A DNA stretch of 64,000 nt from Mycolicibacterium austroafricanum (GCF_000612725.1 NZ_HG964454.1:558750-622749), one strand, 5' to 3'; positions 24,848 through 33,015 are shown, numbered from the stretch's first letter. Program-made: numbers and translations. Notes: generated by a model from the letters alone, not told the origin.

Positions 24848-25705
24848 CTACAGGTCCAAGCCCAGGTCGAGTACCCGCACCGAGTGGGTGAGCGCACCCA
24901 CCGCGAGGTAATCGACACCGGTGCCCGCGTAGTCGGCCGCGTTCTCCAGCGCGAGACCGCCCGAGGACTCCAGTTTCGTCTTCGGCGACCGCGCGTCGCG
25001 CCGCTGCACGGCGATCTGCGTCTGCCAGACCGGGAAGTTGTCGAGCAGCACCAGCTCGACGTCCTCGGCGAGCACCTCGTCGAGCTGTTCGAGCGAGTCG
25101 ACCTCCACTTCGCACGGCAGATCCGGTGCGGCCGAACGCACTTGACGCAGCGCGGCGACCACCGACCCGGCGGCCGCGACGTGGTTGTCCTTGATCAACG
25201 CGGCGTCGCCCAGGCCCATCCGGTGGTTGGTGCCACCTCCGACGCGCACGGCGTACTTCTGCAGCGCGCGCAGGCCCGGAAGAGTCTTGCGGGTGTCCCT
25301 GATCTGCGCCCCGGTTCCCGACACGGCATCCACCCAGGCCGCGGTTGCGGTCGCGATACCCGACAGGTGACACACCAGGTTGAGCAGCGTGCGCTCCGCG
25401 GTGAGCAGACCCCTGGTCGGCCCCTCCACCGTGAGTGCGACGCCACCGGCCTCCAGCCGGGTGCCGTCGGCCACCCGGTGCCCGACACGGTAGCCGTCGG
25501 CGCCGAGCACCTCGTCGAGCACCAGCAGCGCGACATCCAGCCCGGCGATCACGCCCGGCTCCCGGGAGACCACGGCCGCGGTGGTGTGCGCATCGGCGGC
25601 GACGGTGGCCAGTGTCGTCACATCCGGTCCGTAGCGCAGGTCCTCGTCGAGGGCGCGCGCGATGACGGCGCGGGCTTCGCCGAGTTCGTCGTCGGTGAGC
25701 GTCAT
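24848..25705 (-). CDS. nadC: Quinolinate phosphoribosyltransferase
   Basis: NadC joins quinolinate and PRPP to give nicotinate mononucleotide, with loss of CO2. The 285-residue protein shows RTLLNLVCHLSGIAT, the PRPP-binding RDTRKTLPGLRALQKYAV, GGGTNHRMGLGDAALIKDNH, EVEVDSLEQ and LESSGGL. The ATG at 25703-25705 overlaps the nadB stop (ATGA); a GTG two codons earlier is possible. Confidence 0.96.
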   Translation of the reverse strand: MTLTDDELGEARAVIARALDEDLRYGPDVTTLATVAADAHTTAAVVSREPGVIAGLDVALLVLDEVLGADGYRVGHRVADGTRLEAGGVALTVEGPTRGLLTAERTLLNLVCHLSGIATATAAWVDAVSGTGAQIRDTRKTLPGLRALQKYAVRVGGGTNHRMGLGDAALIKDNHVAAAGSVVAALRQVRSAAPDLPCEVEVDSLEQLDEVLAEDVELVLLDNFPVWQTQIAVQRRDARSPKTKLESSGGLALENAADYAGTGVDYLAVGALTHSVRVLDLGLDL

Positions 25706-27276
25706 CGGCACCCCACCGTCACCGGGGCGTGGTCCGCGCCGAAGACCGTGCTGACCGCCTGTGCCGGGTCCGGCTCGGGGAAATCCGAGCGGTGATGGCA
25801 GCCGCGGGATTCGGTGCGCGCCGACGCCGCCGCCGCGACCGCACCTGCGACCGCGGTCAGGGCCGCATCCTCGAAGTCCGACCGCGACCGCAGCGCCCGC
25901 GGCGTGGCCGATTCGAGCTGTTCTGTGAGCTCGCGCAGGCCTTCACCGCTGCGCACGACAGACGCGTGCCGGGTCATCGCCCGCTGCAGCTCGGCACGCG
26001 GTAGCGCAGGCCGGGTGGGCACGGCCGCGTCCACGACGCGGGACGGGCCGGCAAGCTCGGCATGTTCTGCGGCTGCGACGCCGGCCCGTCCGCCGACCAC
26101 CAGACCTTCGAGAAGGCTGTTGGAGGCGAGCCGGTTGGCGCCGTGCATCCCGGTGCGCGCCACCTCTCCGGCTGCGAAGAGACCCGCGACGCCGGTGCGC
26201 CCGTCCACGTCGGTCACCACTCCGCCGCAGCTGTAGTGCGCGCCCGGCACCACAGGGATCGGCTGCCGGGTGGGGTCGATTCCGGCGTGCAGGCAGGCCG
26301 CGTTGACGGTGGGGAACCGCCTCGCGAAGTCTGCGACTCCCGTGGCATCGAGGTAGACGCACGGGTCCCCCGTTTCGGACAACCGCGCCTCGATCGCAGC
26401 CGCGACCACGTCACGCGGCGCCAGATCGCCCATCGGGTGCACGCCGCCTGTCACCGACTCGCCTTGACGGTCAATCAGTTTCGCACCCTCACCGCGGAGC
26501 GCCTCGGTGATCAGCGGCCGCCGCCCGCCGCCGTGGCCCGCATACAGCATGGTCGGGTGGAACTGGATGAACTCGAGGTCACTGACCGGCAGGCCGGCCC
26601 ACATTGCCAGAGCCACCCCGTCACCGGTCGAGCCGTCCGGATTCGTGGTCGCCGAGTAGAGATGACCCGACCCACCGGTGGCCAGGATCACCGAGGGCGC
26701 ATACACGACACCGAGGCCGTCACCGCTGAGGACGGTCACGCCCGTGACCGCGCCGTCGTCGACCAGCAGGTCGAGCGCGACGTGATTGCGGCGGATGTCG
26801 AGAGTGGCCGCGGCGTGATCGAGCGCCCGTTGCACCTCGGCGCCGGTCGCGTCCCCACCGGAGTGGATGATGCGCCGCCGGGTGTGTCCCCCCTCGCGGG
26901 TCAGCGCCCACCGGCCGGGGACGGTCTCGTCGAATCGCGCACCCGCGGAGACCAGTTCGGCCACGGCGCGGTAGCCGTCGGCGACGATCGAACGCACGGA
27001 CTGCGGATCGCACAGGCCTGCGCCTGCTGCGAGGGTGTCGGCGACGTGGGCGTCGACGGAATCTCCGCCTTCCCGTAAGGCATCGGGCAGCACGACCGCG
27101 ATGCCGCCCTGGGCGTAGAACGTCGCGGTCTCACTCGCCTTGCTCAGGAGGACGACCCTGCGGCCGCGGCGGTGCGCCGCCAACGCCGCGGCAAGCCCGG
27201 CCACCCCGGTGCCGACGATCACGACGTCGGCGCGCTGCCTCCACACGCCGGACCCGCCGCAGGACGGCGTGGTCAT
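25702..27276 (-). CDS. nadB: L-aspartate oxidase
   Basis: NadB is the FAD enzyme that oxidises aspartate to iminoaspartate, the first step of NAD synthesis. The 524-residue protein has the FAD motif VIVGTGVAGLAAALAAHR near 20, YAQGGIAVVL, the active-site RRRIIHSGGDATG, HPTMLYAG, and GEVARTGMHGANRLASNSLLEG. The ATG overlaps the nadA stop (ATGA), which fixes it within a longer open frame. The C-terminal helical domain ends with a less conserved SDFPEPDPAQAVS part. Confidence 0.96.
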   Translation of the reverse strand: MTTPSCGGSGVWRQRADVVIVGTGVAGLAAALAAHRRGRRVVLLSKASETATFYAQGGIAVVLPDALREGGDSVDAHVADTLAAGAGLCDPQSVRSIVADGYRAVAELVSAGARFDETVPGRWALTREGGHTRRRIIHSGGDATGAEVQRALDHAAATLDIRRNHVALDLLVDDGAVTGVTVLSGDGLGVVYAPSVILATGGSGHLYSATTNPDGSTGDGVALAMWAGLPVSDLEFIQFHPTMLYAGHGGGRRPLITEALRGEGAKLIDRQGESVTGGVHPMGDLAPRDVVAAAIEARLSETGDPCVYLDATGVADFARRFPTVNAACLHAGIDPTRQPIPVVPGAHYSCGGVVTDVDGRTGVAGLFAAGEVARTGMHGANRLASNSLLEGLVVGGRAGVAAAEHAELAGPSRVVDAAVPTRPALPRAELQRAMTRHASVVRSGEGLRELTEQLESATPRALRSRSDFEDAALTAVAGAVAAAASARTESRGCHHRSDFPEPDPAQAVSTVFGADHAPVTVGCR

Positions 27277-28316
27277 TCCCCGCCGCCGGGCTGCCCGATC
27301 TCGATCATCCGCTGGACGCTCAAACGAGCCGACGCTGCGACATCCGGATCGACGTGGACCTCGTCTGCGCCCTCGATCAGGCAACGCAGCATCGCGGCCG
27401 GGGTGATCATCTTCATGAATCGGCACGACGCCCGGTCGTTGACCGCCCGGAAGTCGATTTCGGGTGCGGCACGGCGCAACTGGTGCAGCATGCCCACCTC
27501 GGTGGCCACCAGCACCTGGCGTGCGCCGGTTTCGCGGGCGGCGTCGAGCATGCCGCCGGTGGACAGGATCTTGACCCGGTCCTCGGGGAAGGCACCCTCC
27601 CCGGCCAAGTAGAGAGCCGAAGTGGCGCAACCACATTCGGGGTGGACGAACAGCTCTGCGTCGGGATGGGCCCGCGCCTGGTCGGCGAGTTCGTCACCGT
27701 TGATGCCTGCGTGCACGTGGCACTCGCCGGCCCACACGTGCAGGTTCTTGCGGCCCGTCACCCGGCGGACGTGCGCGCCGAGGAACTGGTCGGGGCAGAA
27801 CAACACCTCGCGGTCCTCCGGGATGGAGGCGACGACCTCGACGGCGTTCGACGACGTGCAGCAGATGTCGGTTTCGGCCTTCACCGCGGCGGTGGTGTTG
27901 ACGTAGGACACCACGACGGCGCCGGGGTGCTCGGCCTTCCAGGCCCGAAGCTCATCGGCGGTGATCGAATCGGCCAACGAACAGCCCGCCCGCTGGTCGG
28001 GGATCAGGACCGTCTTGTCCGGGGAGAGGATCTTGGCGGTCTCGGCCATGAAGTGCACCCCGGCGAACACGATGGTGTCCTCGGGCGCCTCCGCGGCGAT
28101 CCGCGACAGCGCCAGGGAATCGCCGACATGGTCGGCCACGTCCTGGATGGCGGGCAGCTGGTAGTTGTGGGCCAGCAATGTCGCGCCGCGGAGTTTGAGC
28201 AGGCGGCGCACCTCGGCGGCCCATTTCTCGTCTCCGTCGACACCGGTGAAACCTCCGGGGCCGTCCACGATCCCGGCCGTCAGTTCAGTGTCAAACGCCC
28301 CAGCGAGCACCGTCAT
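27273..28316 (-). CDS. nadA: Quinolinate synthase
   Basis: NadA condenses iminoaspartate and dihydroxyacetone phosphate to quinolinate using a 4Fe-4S cluster. The 347-residue protein has LLAHNYQLPAIQDVADHVGDS, VHFMAETAKIL, and the cluster cysteines in DQRAGCSLAD, HPECGCATSA and NDRASCRFMK. The ATG at 28314-28316 has GGAG 8 bases upstream; a GTG five codons earlier is possible. It is the first gene of the nad operon and diverges from nrtR around the operator at 28341-28363. Confidence 0.96.
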   Translation of the reverse strand: MTVLAGAFDTELTAGIVDGPGGFTGVDGDEKWAAEVRRLLKLRGATLLAHNYQLPAIQDVADHVGDSLALSRIAAEAPEDTIVFAGVHFMAETAKILSPDKTVLIPDQRAGCSLADSITADELRAWKAEHPGAVVVSYVNTTAAVKAETDICCTSSNAVEVVASIPEDREVLFCPDQFLGAHVRRVTGRKNLHVWAGECHVHAGINGDELADQARAHPDAELFVHPECGCATSALYLAGEGAFPEDRVKILSTGGMLDAARETGARQVLVATEVGMLHQLRRAAPEIDFRAVNDRASCRFMKMITPAAMLRCLIEGADEVHVDPDVAASARLSVQRMIEIGQPGGGE

Positions 28317-28340
28317 CGCTGACTCCTTCACTCAATCGAG

Positions 28341-28363
28341 GTTTTCGACTTACAATCGAAAAC
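28341..28363. promoter_or_regulatory. NrtR operator between nadA and nrtR
   Basis: GTTTTCGA at 28341-28348 and its inverted copy TCGAAAAC at 28356-28363 are separated by 7 bases. The palindrome ends at the base before the nrtR ATG and lies 25 bases before the nadA ATG, so a bound repressor would block both. The location between NrtR and the nad genes matches the known NrtR regulon in mycobacteria. Confidence 0.85.
28351..28356 (+). promoter_or_regulatory. Putative -10 box of nrtR (TACAAT)
   Basis: TACAAT lies in the centre of the NrtR palindrome and 7 bases before the nrtR ATG, predicting a leaderless mRNA whose promoter is fully covered by the repressor (autoregulation). Confidence 0.55.
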
Positions 28364-29068
28364 ATGGCTCATATTAGCACCGAACATGAGGTGCTGGCCG
28401 CGGTGTTCCAGGTGCGCCCCGGCCGGCCGCCGGCCACCAGTCGTAAACCCGCACTTCACGTGCTGTTGTGGGAACGCGCGCTGGATCCGGAGAAGGGCAG
28501 ATGGGCCCTTCCCGGCGGCCACCTGGGCCCCGACGAGGACCTGACGAGCTCGGTCCGGCGCCAGCTCGCCGAGAAGGTGGATCTGCGCGAACTGGCACAT
28601 CTCGAGCAGCTGGCCGTCTTCTCCGACCCGGACCGCGTCCCGGGACCTCGCACCATCGCCTCGACATTCCTGGGACTGGTGCCCTCCCCCGCCACTCCGG
28701 AGCTGCCGCCGGACACCCGCTGGCATCCGGTCAGCGAGCTGCCCGCCATGGCCTTCGACCACGGCCCCATGGTCGAGCACGCACACAACCGGCTGGTCGC
28801 CAAGCTCTCCTACACCAACATCGGGTTCGCCTTGGCGCCAAGCGAATTCGCACTGTCCACGCTGCGGGACATTTACAGCGCGGCGCTCGGTCACCCCGTC
28901 GACGCGACCAACCTGCAGCGCGTGCTGGAGCGTCGCCGCGTGATCACCCGCACCGGCACCACGGCCCGGTCCGGCCGCAGCGGTGGGCGCCCCGCCGCGC
29001 TGTACCGGTTCACCGACTCCCGCTACCGCGTCACCGACGAATTCGCCGCACTGCGCCCACCCGGGTGA
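28364..29068 (+). CDS. nrtR: NrtR, Nudix-related repressor of NAD synthesis genes
   Basis: A 234-residue regulator with an N-terminal Nudix-type domain (about 1-150) and a C-terminal winged helix (about 160-230). The Nudix box is degenerate: in GGHLGPDEDLTSSVRRQL the catalytic Glu positions after the Arg are replaced (RRQLAEK), as expected for a sensor that binds ADP-ribose rather than an active hydrolase. TNLQRVLERRRVI is probably the recognition part. It diverges from nadABC, with the operator directly at its start codon. Confidence 0.88.
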   Translation: MAHISTEHEVLAAVFQVRPGRPPATSRKPALHVLLWERALDPEKGRWALPGGHLGPDEDLTSSVRRQLAEKVDLRELAHLEQLAVFSDPDRVPGPRTIASTFLGLVPSPATPELPPDTRWHPVSELPAMAFDHGPMVEHAHNRLVAKLSYTNIGFALAPSEFALSTLRDIYSAALGHPVDATNLQRVLERRRVITRTGTTARSGRSGGRPAALYRFTDSRYRVTDEFAALRPPG

Positions 29069-29078
29069 GTCGACTGGC

Positions 29079-29099
29079 TTCTTAAGCAGTTCTTAAGCA
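29079..29099 (+). repeat. Direct repeat TTCTTAAGCA before the lipase gene
   Basis: TTCTTAAGCA occurs at 29079-29088 and again at 29090-29099, one base apart, so the period is 11 bases, about one helix turn. It lies 11 bases before the start of the lipase gene and 10 bases after the nrtR stop. It could be a regulator site or promoter element; this is unproven. Confidence 0.4.
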
Positions 29100-29110
29100 A
29101 CAATGCCCTG

Positions 29111-30463
29111 ATGGACTTGGGCAATGTGGCACGGTCGACCGGCGCCGAGTGGATCGGCCAGCCGTTCCACGAACCGCTCCGGCCCAGGTCGCGGCCGATC
29201 ATCCCGGCCAAGGACGATTTCTACGAGCCTCCTGCCGGCTTCGAACACGCCCGGCCCGGCACCGTGCTGCGCTCCCGCGACGTCGAGCTGGCGTTCCTCG
29301 GCGTGATTCCACAGAAGTTCACCGCCACCCAACTGCTGTACCGGACCACCGACCTCAACGGGGAAGCCCAGGCCACGGTCACGACAGTGGTGGTCCCGTC
29401 CGAGCGGACATCGGACGGACCGCTGCCGATCGTTTCCTATCAATGCGCCATCGACGCTGTGGCCGGCCGGTGCTTCCCGTCCTACGCGCTGCGCCGCGGC
29501 GCCAAGGCCCTCGGTTCGTTTGCCCAGTTCGAGTTCCTCCTGGTCGCGGCGGCACTGGCCGAGGGATGGGCGGTGTCGGTCCCCGACCACGAAGGCACCT
29601 CCGGCATGTGGGGCGCACCCCACGAACCGGGCTATCACGTGCTCGACGGGGTACGCGCCGCCCTCAACCACGGCCCCCTCGGACTGTCCCCCGACGCCCC
29701 GGTCGGCCTCTGGGGCTACTCCGGTGGCGGGTTGGCGTCGGCGTGGGCCGCCGAGGTCCAGGACGCCTACGCCCCGGAGCTGAACGTGGTCGGCGCCGTC
29801 CTCGGCTCCCCCGTCGGGGACCTCGGTCACACGTTCCGCCGCCTCAACGGCAGCATCTACGCCGGTCTGCCCGCGTTGGTGGTCGCCGCGCTCACCCACA
29901 TCTATCCCGACCTCCACCGCGTCATCCAGGAGCACGCCACCGAGGACGGCAAGGTGATGCTCGCGCGCATCGAGAAGATGACCACCGCCCACGCCATGAT
30001 CAGCCTCGTCGGCAGGGACATGGCTCACATGATCGACCGCCCGCTGGAGGAGATCCTGCTCTCCCCCGAGGTTCAGCACGTCTTCGACAGCATCAAGCTC
30101 GGGACCGCCGCGCCGAAGGTCCCCCTGCTCATCGTCCAGGCGGTGCACGACCGGATCATCTCGGTCGACGACATCGACGCGCTGACCGAGACCTACACGA
30201 GCGGCGGCGCCAGCGTCACCTACCACCGCGACATGCTCAGCGAGCACCTGTTGCTGCACCCGATGTCTGCGCCGATGACGCTGCGCTGGCTGCGCGACCG
30301 GTTCGCCGGGCGGCCGCTGCGCACGCACATCTCCCGTACCAAGTGGCCGACCCTGCTCAACCCGTCCACCTACCGGGGCATGCTCACCCTCGGCAAGATC
30401 ACCGCGAAGGTGATGTTGGGACGACGGGTGGAACGCCAGCCGTTGTCTCGTTTCGACCAGTAG
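29111..30463 (+). CDS. Secretory-lipase (LIP) family alpha/beta hydrolase
   Basis: A 450-residue serine hydrolase of the PF03583 type, matching my recollection of Rv1592c in the same neighbourhood. The nucleophile elbow is LWGYSGGGLASAW near 205; VSVPDHEGTSGMWG lies before it, QAVHDRIISVDDID gives the acid and SEHLLLHP the histidine. No signal peptide is visible, although the family name implies secretion. The substrate is unknown; fatty-acyl esters are plausible. The 3' end overlaps the convergent DUF2567 gene by 65 bases. Confidence 0.87.
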   Translation: MDLGNVARSTGAEWIGQPFHEPLRPRSRPIIPAKDDFYEPPAGFEHARPGTVLRSRDVELAFLGVIPQKFTATQLLYRTTDLNGEAQATVTTVVVPSERTSDGPLPIVSYQCAIDAVAGRCFPSYALRRGAKALGSFAQFEFLLVAAALAEGWAVSVPDHEGTSGMWGAPHEPGYHVLDGVRAALNHGPLGLSPDAPVGLWGYSGGGLASAWAAEVQDAYAPELNVVGAVLGSPVGDLGHTFRRLNGSIYAGLPALVVAALTHIYPDLHRVIQEHATEDGKVMLARIEKMTTAHAMISLVGRDMAHMIDRPLEEILLSPEVQHVFDSIKLGTAAPKVPLLIVQAVHDRIISVDDIDALTETYTSGGASVTYHRDMLSEHLLLHPMSAPMTLRWLRDRFAGRPLRTHISRTKWPTLLNPSTYRGMLTLGKITAKVMLGRRVERQPLSRFDQ

Positions 30464-31055
30464 GCCCCAAGGGGTTTTCGACCGGCGGCCACGCACCGAG
30501 ATCGTCCCGCGGGGTCGCCACCGCGGCGAAGAGGTACACGATCGCCGCGACCGCCGCCGGGTACAGCAACGTCACTGCGATCTGCACCGGCGAGTGGCCG
30601 AAGTACACCGAGGGCGCCTCGACGATGTAGTGCACCCGCTGCTGCTCGGACACCGGCGCCGCGGCCATGTCGATGCCGCCGTAGCGCAGATGCGCAACCA
30701 GGGCGCCGACTCCGGTCGCCGTGGCGGCCGAGGCCACCGCACCGACCGCCAGCGCCGCCGTCATGACGGGTCCGCGATGAGCCCTCCACTGCCACACCCA
30801 CACCGCCGCGACGACCGCGAGCACCGAGAGCATTCCGACCATGAGAGCCGCGGAAGTGAACCAGTGATCGGAATCGGCGCCGAGGTAGGCCTTGACCCGG
30901 TCGCCGCTGCGGGTCAACGCGATGACGCCGCGGATCGGCGGCGCGAGCCACGCCCACAGCGCCCCGACGACCGCCCCCGCCGCGGCAAGGCCGGCCACGA
31001 CGGTCACCGCAGCCCTGCTCCGCGAGACCGTGGGTGACGGGGCGGGGTGGGTCAT
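30399..31055 (-). CDS. DUF2567 membrane protein of the bioB operon
   Basis: A 218-residue protein with four predicted membrane helices, at about residues 16-44, 67-90, 97-122 and 158-182, and a Pro-rich tail. One loop carries SGDRVKAYLGADSDHWF and another YGGIDMAAAPVSEQQRVHYIVE. It resembles the Rv1591-type family of unknown function. The ATG at 31053-31055 overlaps the bsaP stop (ATGA), so it belongs to bioB-bsaP. Its end overlaps the lipase gene on the other strand. Confidence 0.83.
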   Translation of the reverse strand: MTHPAPSPTVSRSRAAVTVVAGLAAAGAVVGALWAWLAPPIRGVIALTRSGDRVKAYLGADSDHWFTSAALMVGMLSVLAVVAAVWVWQWRAHRGPVMTAALAVGAVASAATATGVGALVAHLRYGGIDMAAAPVSEQQRVHYIVEAPSVYFGHSPVQIAVTLLYPAAVAAIVYLFAAVATPRDDLGAWPPVENPLGPTGRNETTAGVPPVVPTSPSR

Positions 31056-31300
31056 CGGTACAGGTCCAGGTCGGTGGAGTCCACGGACCCGTGGCGGGAG
31101 CATTTGGCCCACCAGCCGTCCGGCCTGACCTGGACGATCATCTTGCGGCCGCAGGCGGCGCAGAACCGCGGCGGCTCCAGCCCGAGCTGGGCCGCGGTGG
31201 GCACCGCAGTGCCCGCGGCTCCACCCAGCTCGATGCCGGTGTAGACGTTGTAGACGCCCGCGCCGACTGGTGGCGGCAGCTGCGTGCTGTCGGTGACCAT
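31052..31300 (-). CDS. bsaP: Biotin synthase auxiliary protein
   Basis: An 82-residue protein of the Rv1590 type. Recent work on mycobacteria reported that BioB needs this small Fe-S protein to convert dethiobiotin to biotin. The C-terminal half has the cysteines: FCAACGRKM and later KCSRHGSVDS, with tryptophans between (DGWWAKC). The N-terminal half is low in features. It follows bioB by 12 bases. The start is an ATG at 31298-31300; a GTG directly before it is equally possible. Confidence 0.85.
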   Translation of the reverse strand: MVTDSTQLPPPVGAGVYNVYTGIELGGAAGTAVPTAAQLGLEPPRFCAACGRKMIVQVRPDGWWAKCSRHGSVDSTDLDLYR

Positions 31301-31312
31301 CACCCCTCGGTT

Positions 31313-32308
31313 CTACAGGGTGGCGTTGAGCGCCTTGATGGGCATCTGCAGATCGTCGAGCAGCTGCAGATCCGCCTCGGCGGGGCGGCCCAGCGTGGTC
31401 AGGTAGTTGCCGACGATGACGGCGTTGATGCCGCCCAGGATGCCCTGCTTGGCGCCGAGATCGCCGAGGGTGATCTCGCGGCCACCGGCGAAACGCAGCA
31501 TCGTGCGGGGCAACGCGAGCCGGAAGGCCGCCACGGCCTTGAGTGCCTCGGAGGCCGGCAGCACCTCGAGGTCGCCGAACGGGGTGCCCGGACGCGGATT
31601 CAGGAAGTTCAGCGGCACCTCGTGCGGATCGAGCTCGGCGAGGTTCGCGGCGAACTCCGCGCGCTGCTCGAGCGTCTCGCCCATGCCGAGAATGCCGCCG
31701 CAGCACACCTCCATGCCCGCCTCGCGGACCATCTGCAGGGTGTCCCAACGCTCTTCCCACGAGTGGGTGGTCACCACGTTGGTGAAGAACGACCGGGCAG
31801 TCTCGAGATTGTGGTTGTAGCGGTGCACACCCATCTCGGAGAGCCGCTCGACCTGATCCTGGGTGAGCATGCCGAGCGAGCAGGCGATCTGGATGTCGAC
31901 CTCGTTGCGGATCGCCTCGATGCCGGCGGCGACCTGCGCGAGCAGCCGCTCGTCGGGGCCGCGGACGGCCGCCACGATGCAGAATTCGGTGGCACCGGTT
32001 TTCGCGGTCTGCTTGGCGGCCTCGACGAGGCTCGGGATGTCCAGCCACGCGCTGCGCACCGGGGAGGCGAAAAGTCCGGACTGCGAACAGAAGTGGCAGT
32101 CCTCGGGGCAGCCACCGGTCTTGAGGCTGATGATGCCCTCGACCTCGACGTCGGGGCCGCACCAGGCCATCCGCACCTCGTGGGCCAGGGCCAGCAGATC
32201 GTCGAGCCGATCGTCCGGCAGCTGGAGCACCTGAAGGGTCTGGTCCTGGTCGAGACCTTCGCCGCGTACCAGCACCTGCTCGCGTGCCACTGCCAGAATG
32301 TCGGTCAC
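31313..32308 (-). CDS. bioB: Biotin synthase
   Basis: BioB is the radical-SAM enzyme that inserts sulfur into dethiobiotin. In the 331-residue protein the SAM cluster cysteines are C67, C71 and C74 (GGCPEDCHFC). YNHNLETARSFF, GMEVCCGGILGMGET and PLNFLNPRPGTP are further family blocks, and FAGGREITLGD is near the end. The GTG at 32306-32308 has GGGAG 8 bases upstream. The open frame continues through the upstream repeats but has no start context there. It diverges from bioQ and is probably repressed by it. Confidence 0.96.
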   Translation of the reverse strand: MTDILAVAREQVLVRGEGLDQDQTLQVLQLPDDRLDDLLALAHEVRMAWCGPDVEVEGIISLKTGGCPEDCHFCSQSGLFASPVRSAWLDIPSLVEAAKQTAKTGATEFCIVAAVRGPDERLLAQVAAGIEAIRNEVDIQIACSLGMLTQDQVERLSEMGVHRYNHNLETARSFFTNVVTTHSWEERWDTLQMVREAGMEVCCGGILGMGETLEQRAEFAANLAELDPHEVPLNFLNPRPGTPFGDLEVLPASEALKAVAAFRLALPRTMLRFAGGREITLGDLGAKQGILGGINAVIVGNYLTTLGRPAEADLQLLDDLQMPIKALNATL

Positions 32309-32327
32309 CAGAGCATCTCCCTGTGGT

Positions 32328-32412
32328 AATTGAACACGTCGGCGGTGCCGACAATTGAACACGTCGGCGGTGCCGACAATTGAACACGTCGGCGGTGCCG
32401 ACAATTGAACAC
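32328..32412. repeat. Tandem 25-bp hairpin repeats between bioB and bioQ
   Basis: Three perfect copies of a 25-base unit (32328-32352, 32353-32377, 32378-32402) and the first 10 bases of a fourth. Each unit has the BioQ half-site TGAAC followed by a small hairpin, GTCGGC-GGT-GCCGAC. Only the fourth, partial copy runs into the full BioQ palindrome. The array lies between that operator and the bioB start, so it would be in the bioB leader RNA if bioB is transcribed from the operator region. Confidence 0.95.
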
Positions 32413-32418
32413 CGTTCA
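32406..32418. promoter_or_regulatory. BioQ operator (TGAAC-ACC-GTTCA)
   Basis: A perfect inverted repeat of five-base arms and three-base spacer. It matches the reported BioQ box form TGAAC-N3-GTTNA and lies between bioB and bioQ, ending 3 bases before the putative bioQ -10 box. Confidence 0.85.
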
Positions 32419-32421
32419 GGC

Positions 32422-32427
32422 TAGGGT
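32422..32427 (+). promoter_or_regulatory. Putative -10 box of bioQ (TAGGGT)
   Basis: TAGGGT fits TANNNT and ends 6 bases before the GTG of bioQ, predicting a leaderless mRNA. The BioQ operator lies immediately upstream, in the -35 to -10 space. Confidence 0.5.
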
Positions 32428-32433
32428 ACGGGC

Positions 32434-33006
32434 GTGCAGCTCCACAAACGGGACGTGGTCGACGTGGCAACCTCGCTGCTGGACGACTACGGGATCGCCG
32501 ATCTGTCGATGCGCCGGCTGGCCCGCGAACTCAACGTCTCCCCGGGCGCGCTGTACTGGCATTTCGCGAACAAGCAGCAGCTCCTGGGCGCCGTCGCCGA
32601 CCGCATCCTGGCGGCAGTCGACGACGTTCCCGCCGGCTGGCGGGACCGGATCGCGGGTATCTGCGCACAATTGCGCGACGCGCTGCTCTCGCACACCGAC
32701 GGCGCCGAGTTGGTCTCGGCCAGTTTCGCGGCCGGGCAGTCCGCGGCCATGACCGGGGTGCTGGGCCGCCTGACGGCCGCGGCTGCCGACGCCGGCGTGG
32801 CACCCGAGCACGCGGAACTGACCGCCCGTACGGTCATCTACTACGTGCTCGGTTTCACCGCCGACGAGCAGTCCCGCCTGCAGTGGGATGCCGCAGGAGC
32901 CGATGTGGCACAGACGGTCTGGGCCGAGGACCCCAGCGCCCGGTTCACCTTCGGGCTACACCTGCTCGTCGACGGCATCGCGGTCCACAGCCGCGCGGGG
33001 ACCTGA
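32434..33006 (+). CDS. bioQ: BioQ, TetR-family repressor of biotin genes
   Basis: A 190-residue TetR regulator. The helix-turn-helix is in residues 20-50 (LSMRRLARELNVSPGALYWHFANKQ is its core, with the YWHF signature). The C-terminal ligand domain is Ala-rich. Divergence from bioB and the TGAAC-ACC-GTTCA box identify it as BioQ, which in mycobacteria and corynebacteria represses bioB and bioFD-type genes and itself. The start is GTG. It converges on the 2H phosphoesterase gene. Confidence 0.86.
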   Translation: MQLHKRDVVDVATSLLDDYGIADLSMRRLARELNVSPGALYWHFANKQQLLGAVADRILAAVDDVPAGWRDRIAGICAQLRDALLSHTDGAELVSASFAAGQSAAMTGVLGRLTAAAADAGVAPEHAELTARTVIYYVLGFTADEQSRLQWDAAGADVAQTVWAEDPSARFTFGLHLLVDGIAVHSRAGT

Positions 33007-33015
33007 AGCCGGCCG

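Noticed and set aside
30399..32387. One 662-residue protein covering DUF2567 and bioB regions
   Set aside because: Only its C-terminal 218 residues look like protein; the front is an Arg/Gly-rich shadow of bioB and bsaP.
32328..32412. Tandem repeats read as a CRISPR array
   Set aside because: The units are directly adjacent with no unique spacers and lie in a BioQ operator region; no cas genes are near.
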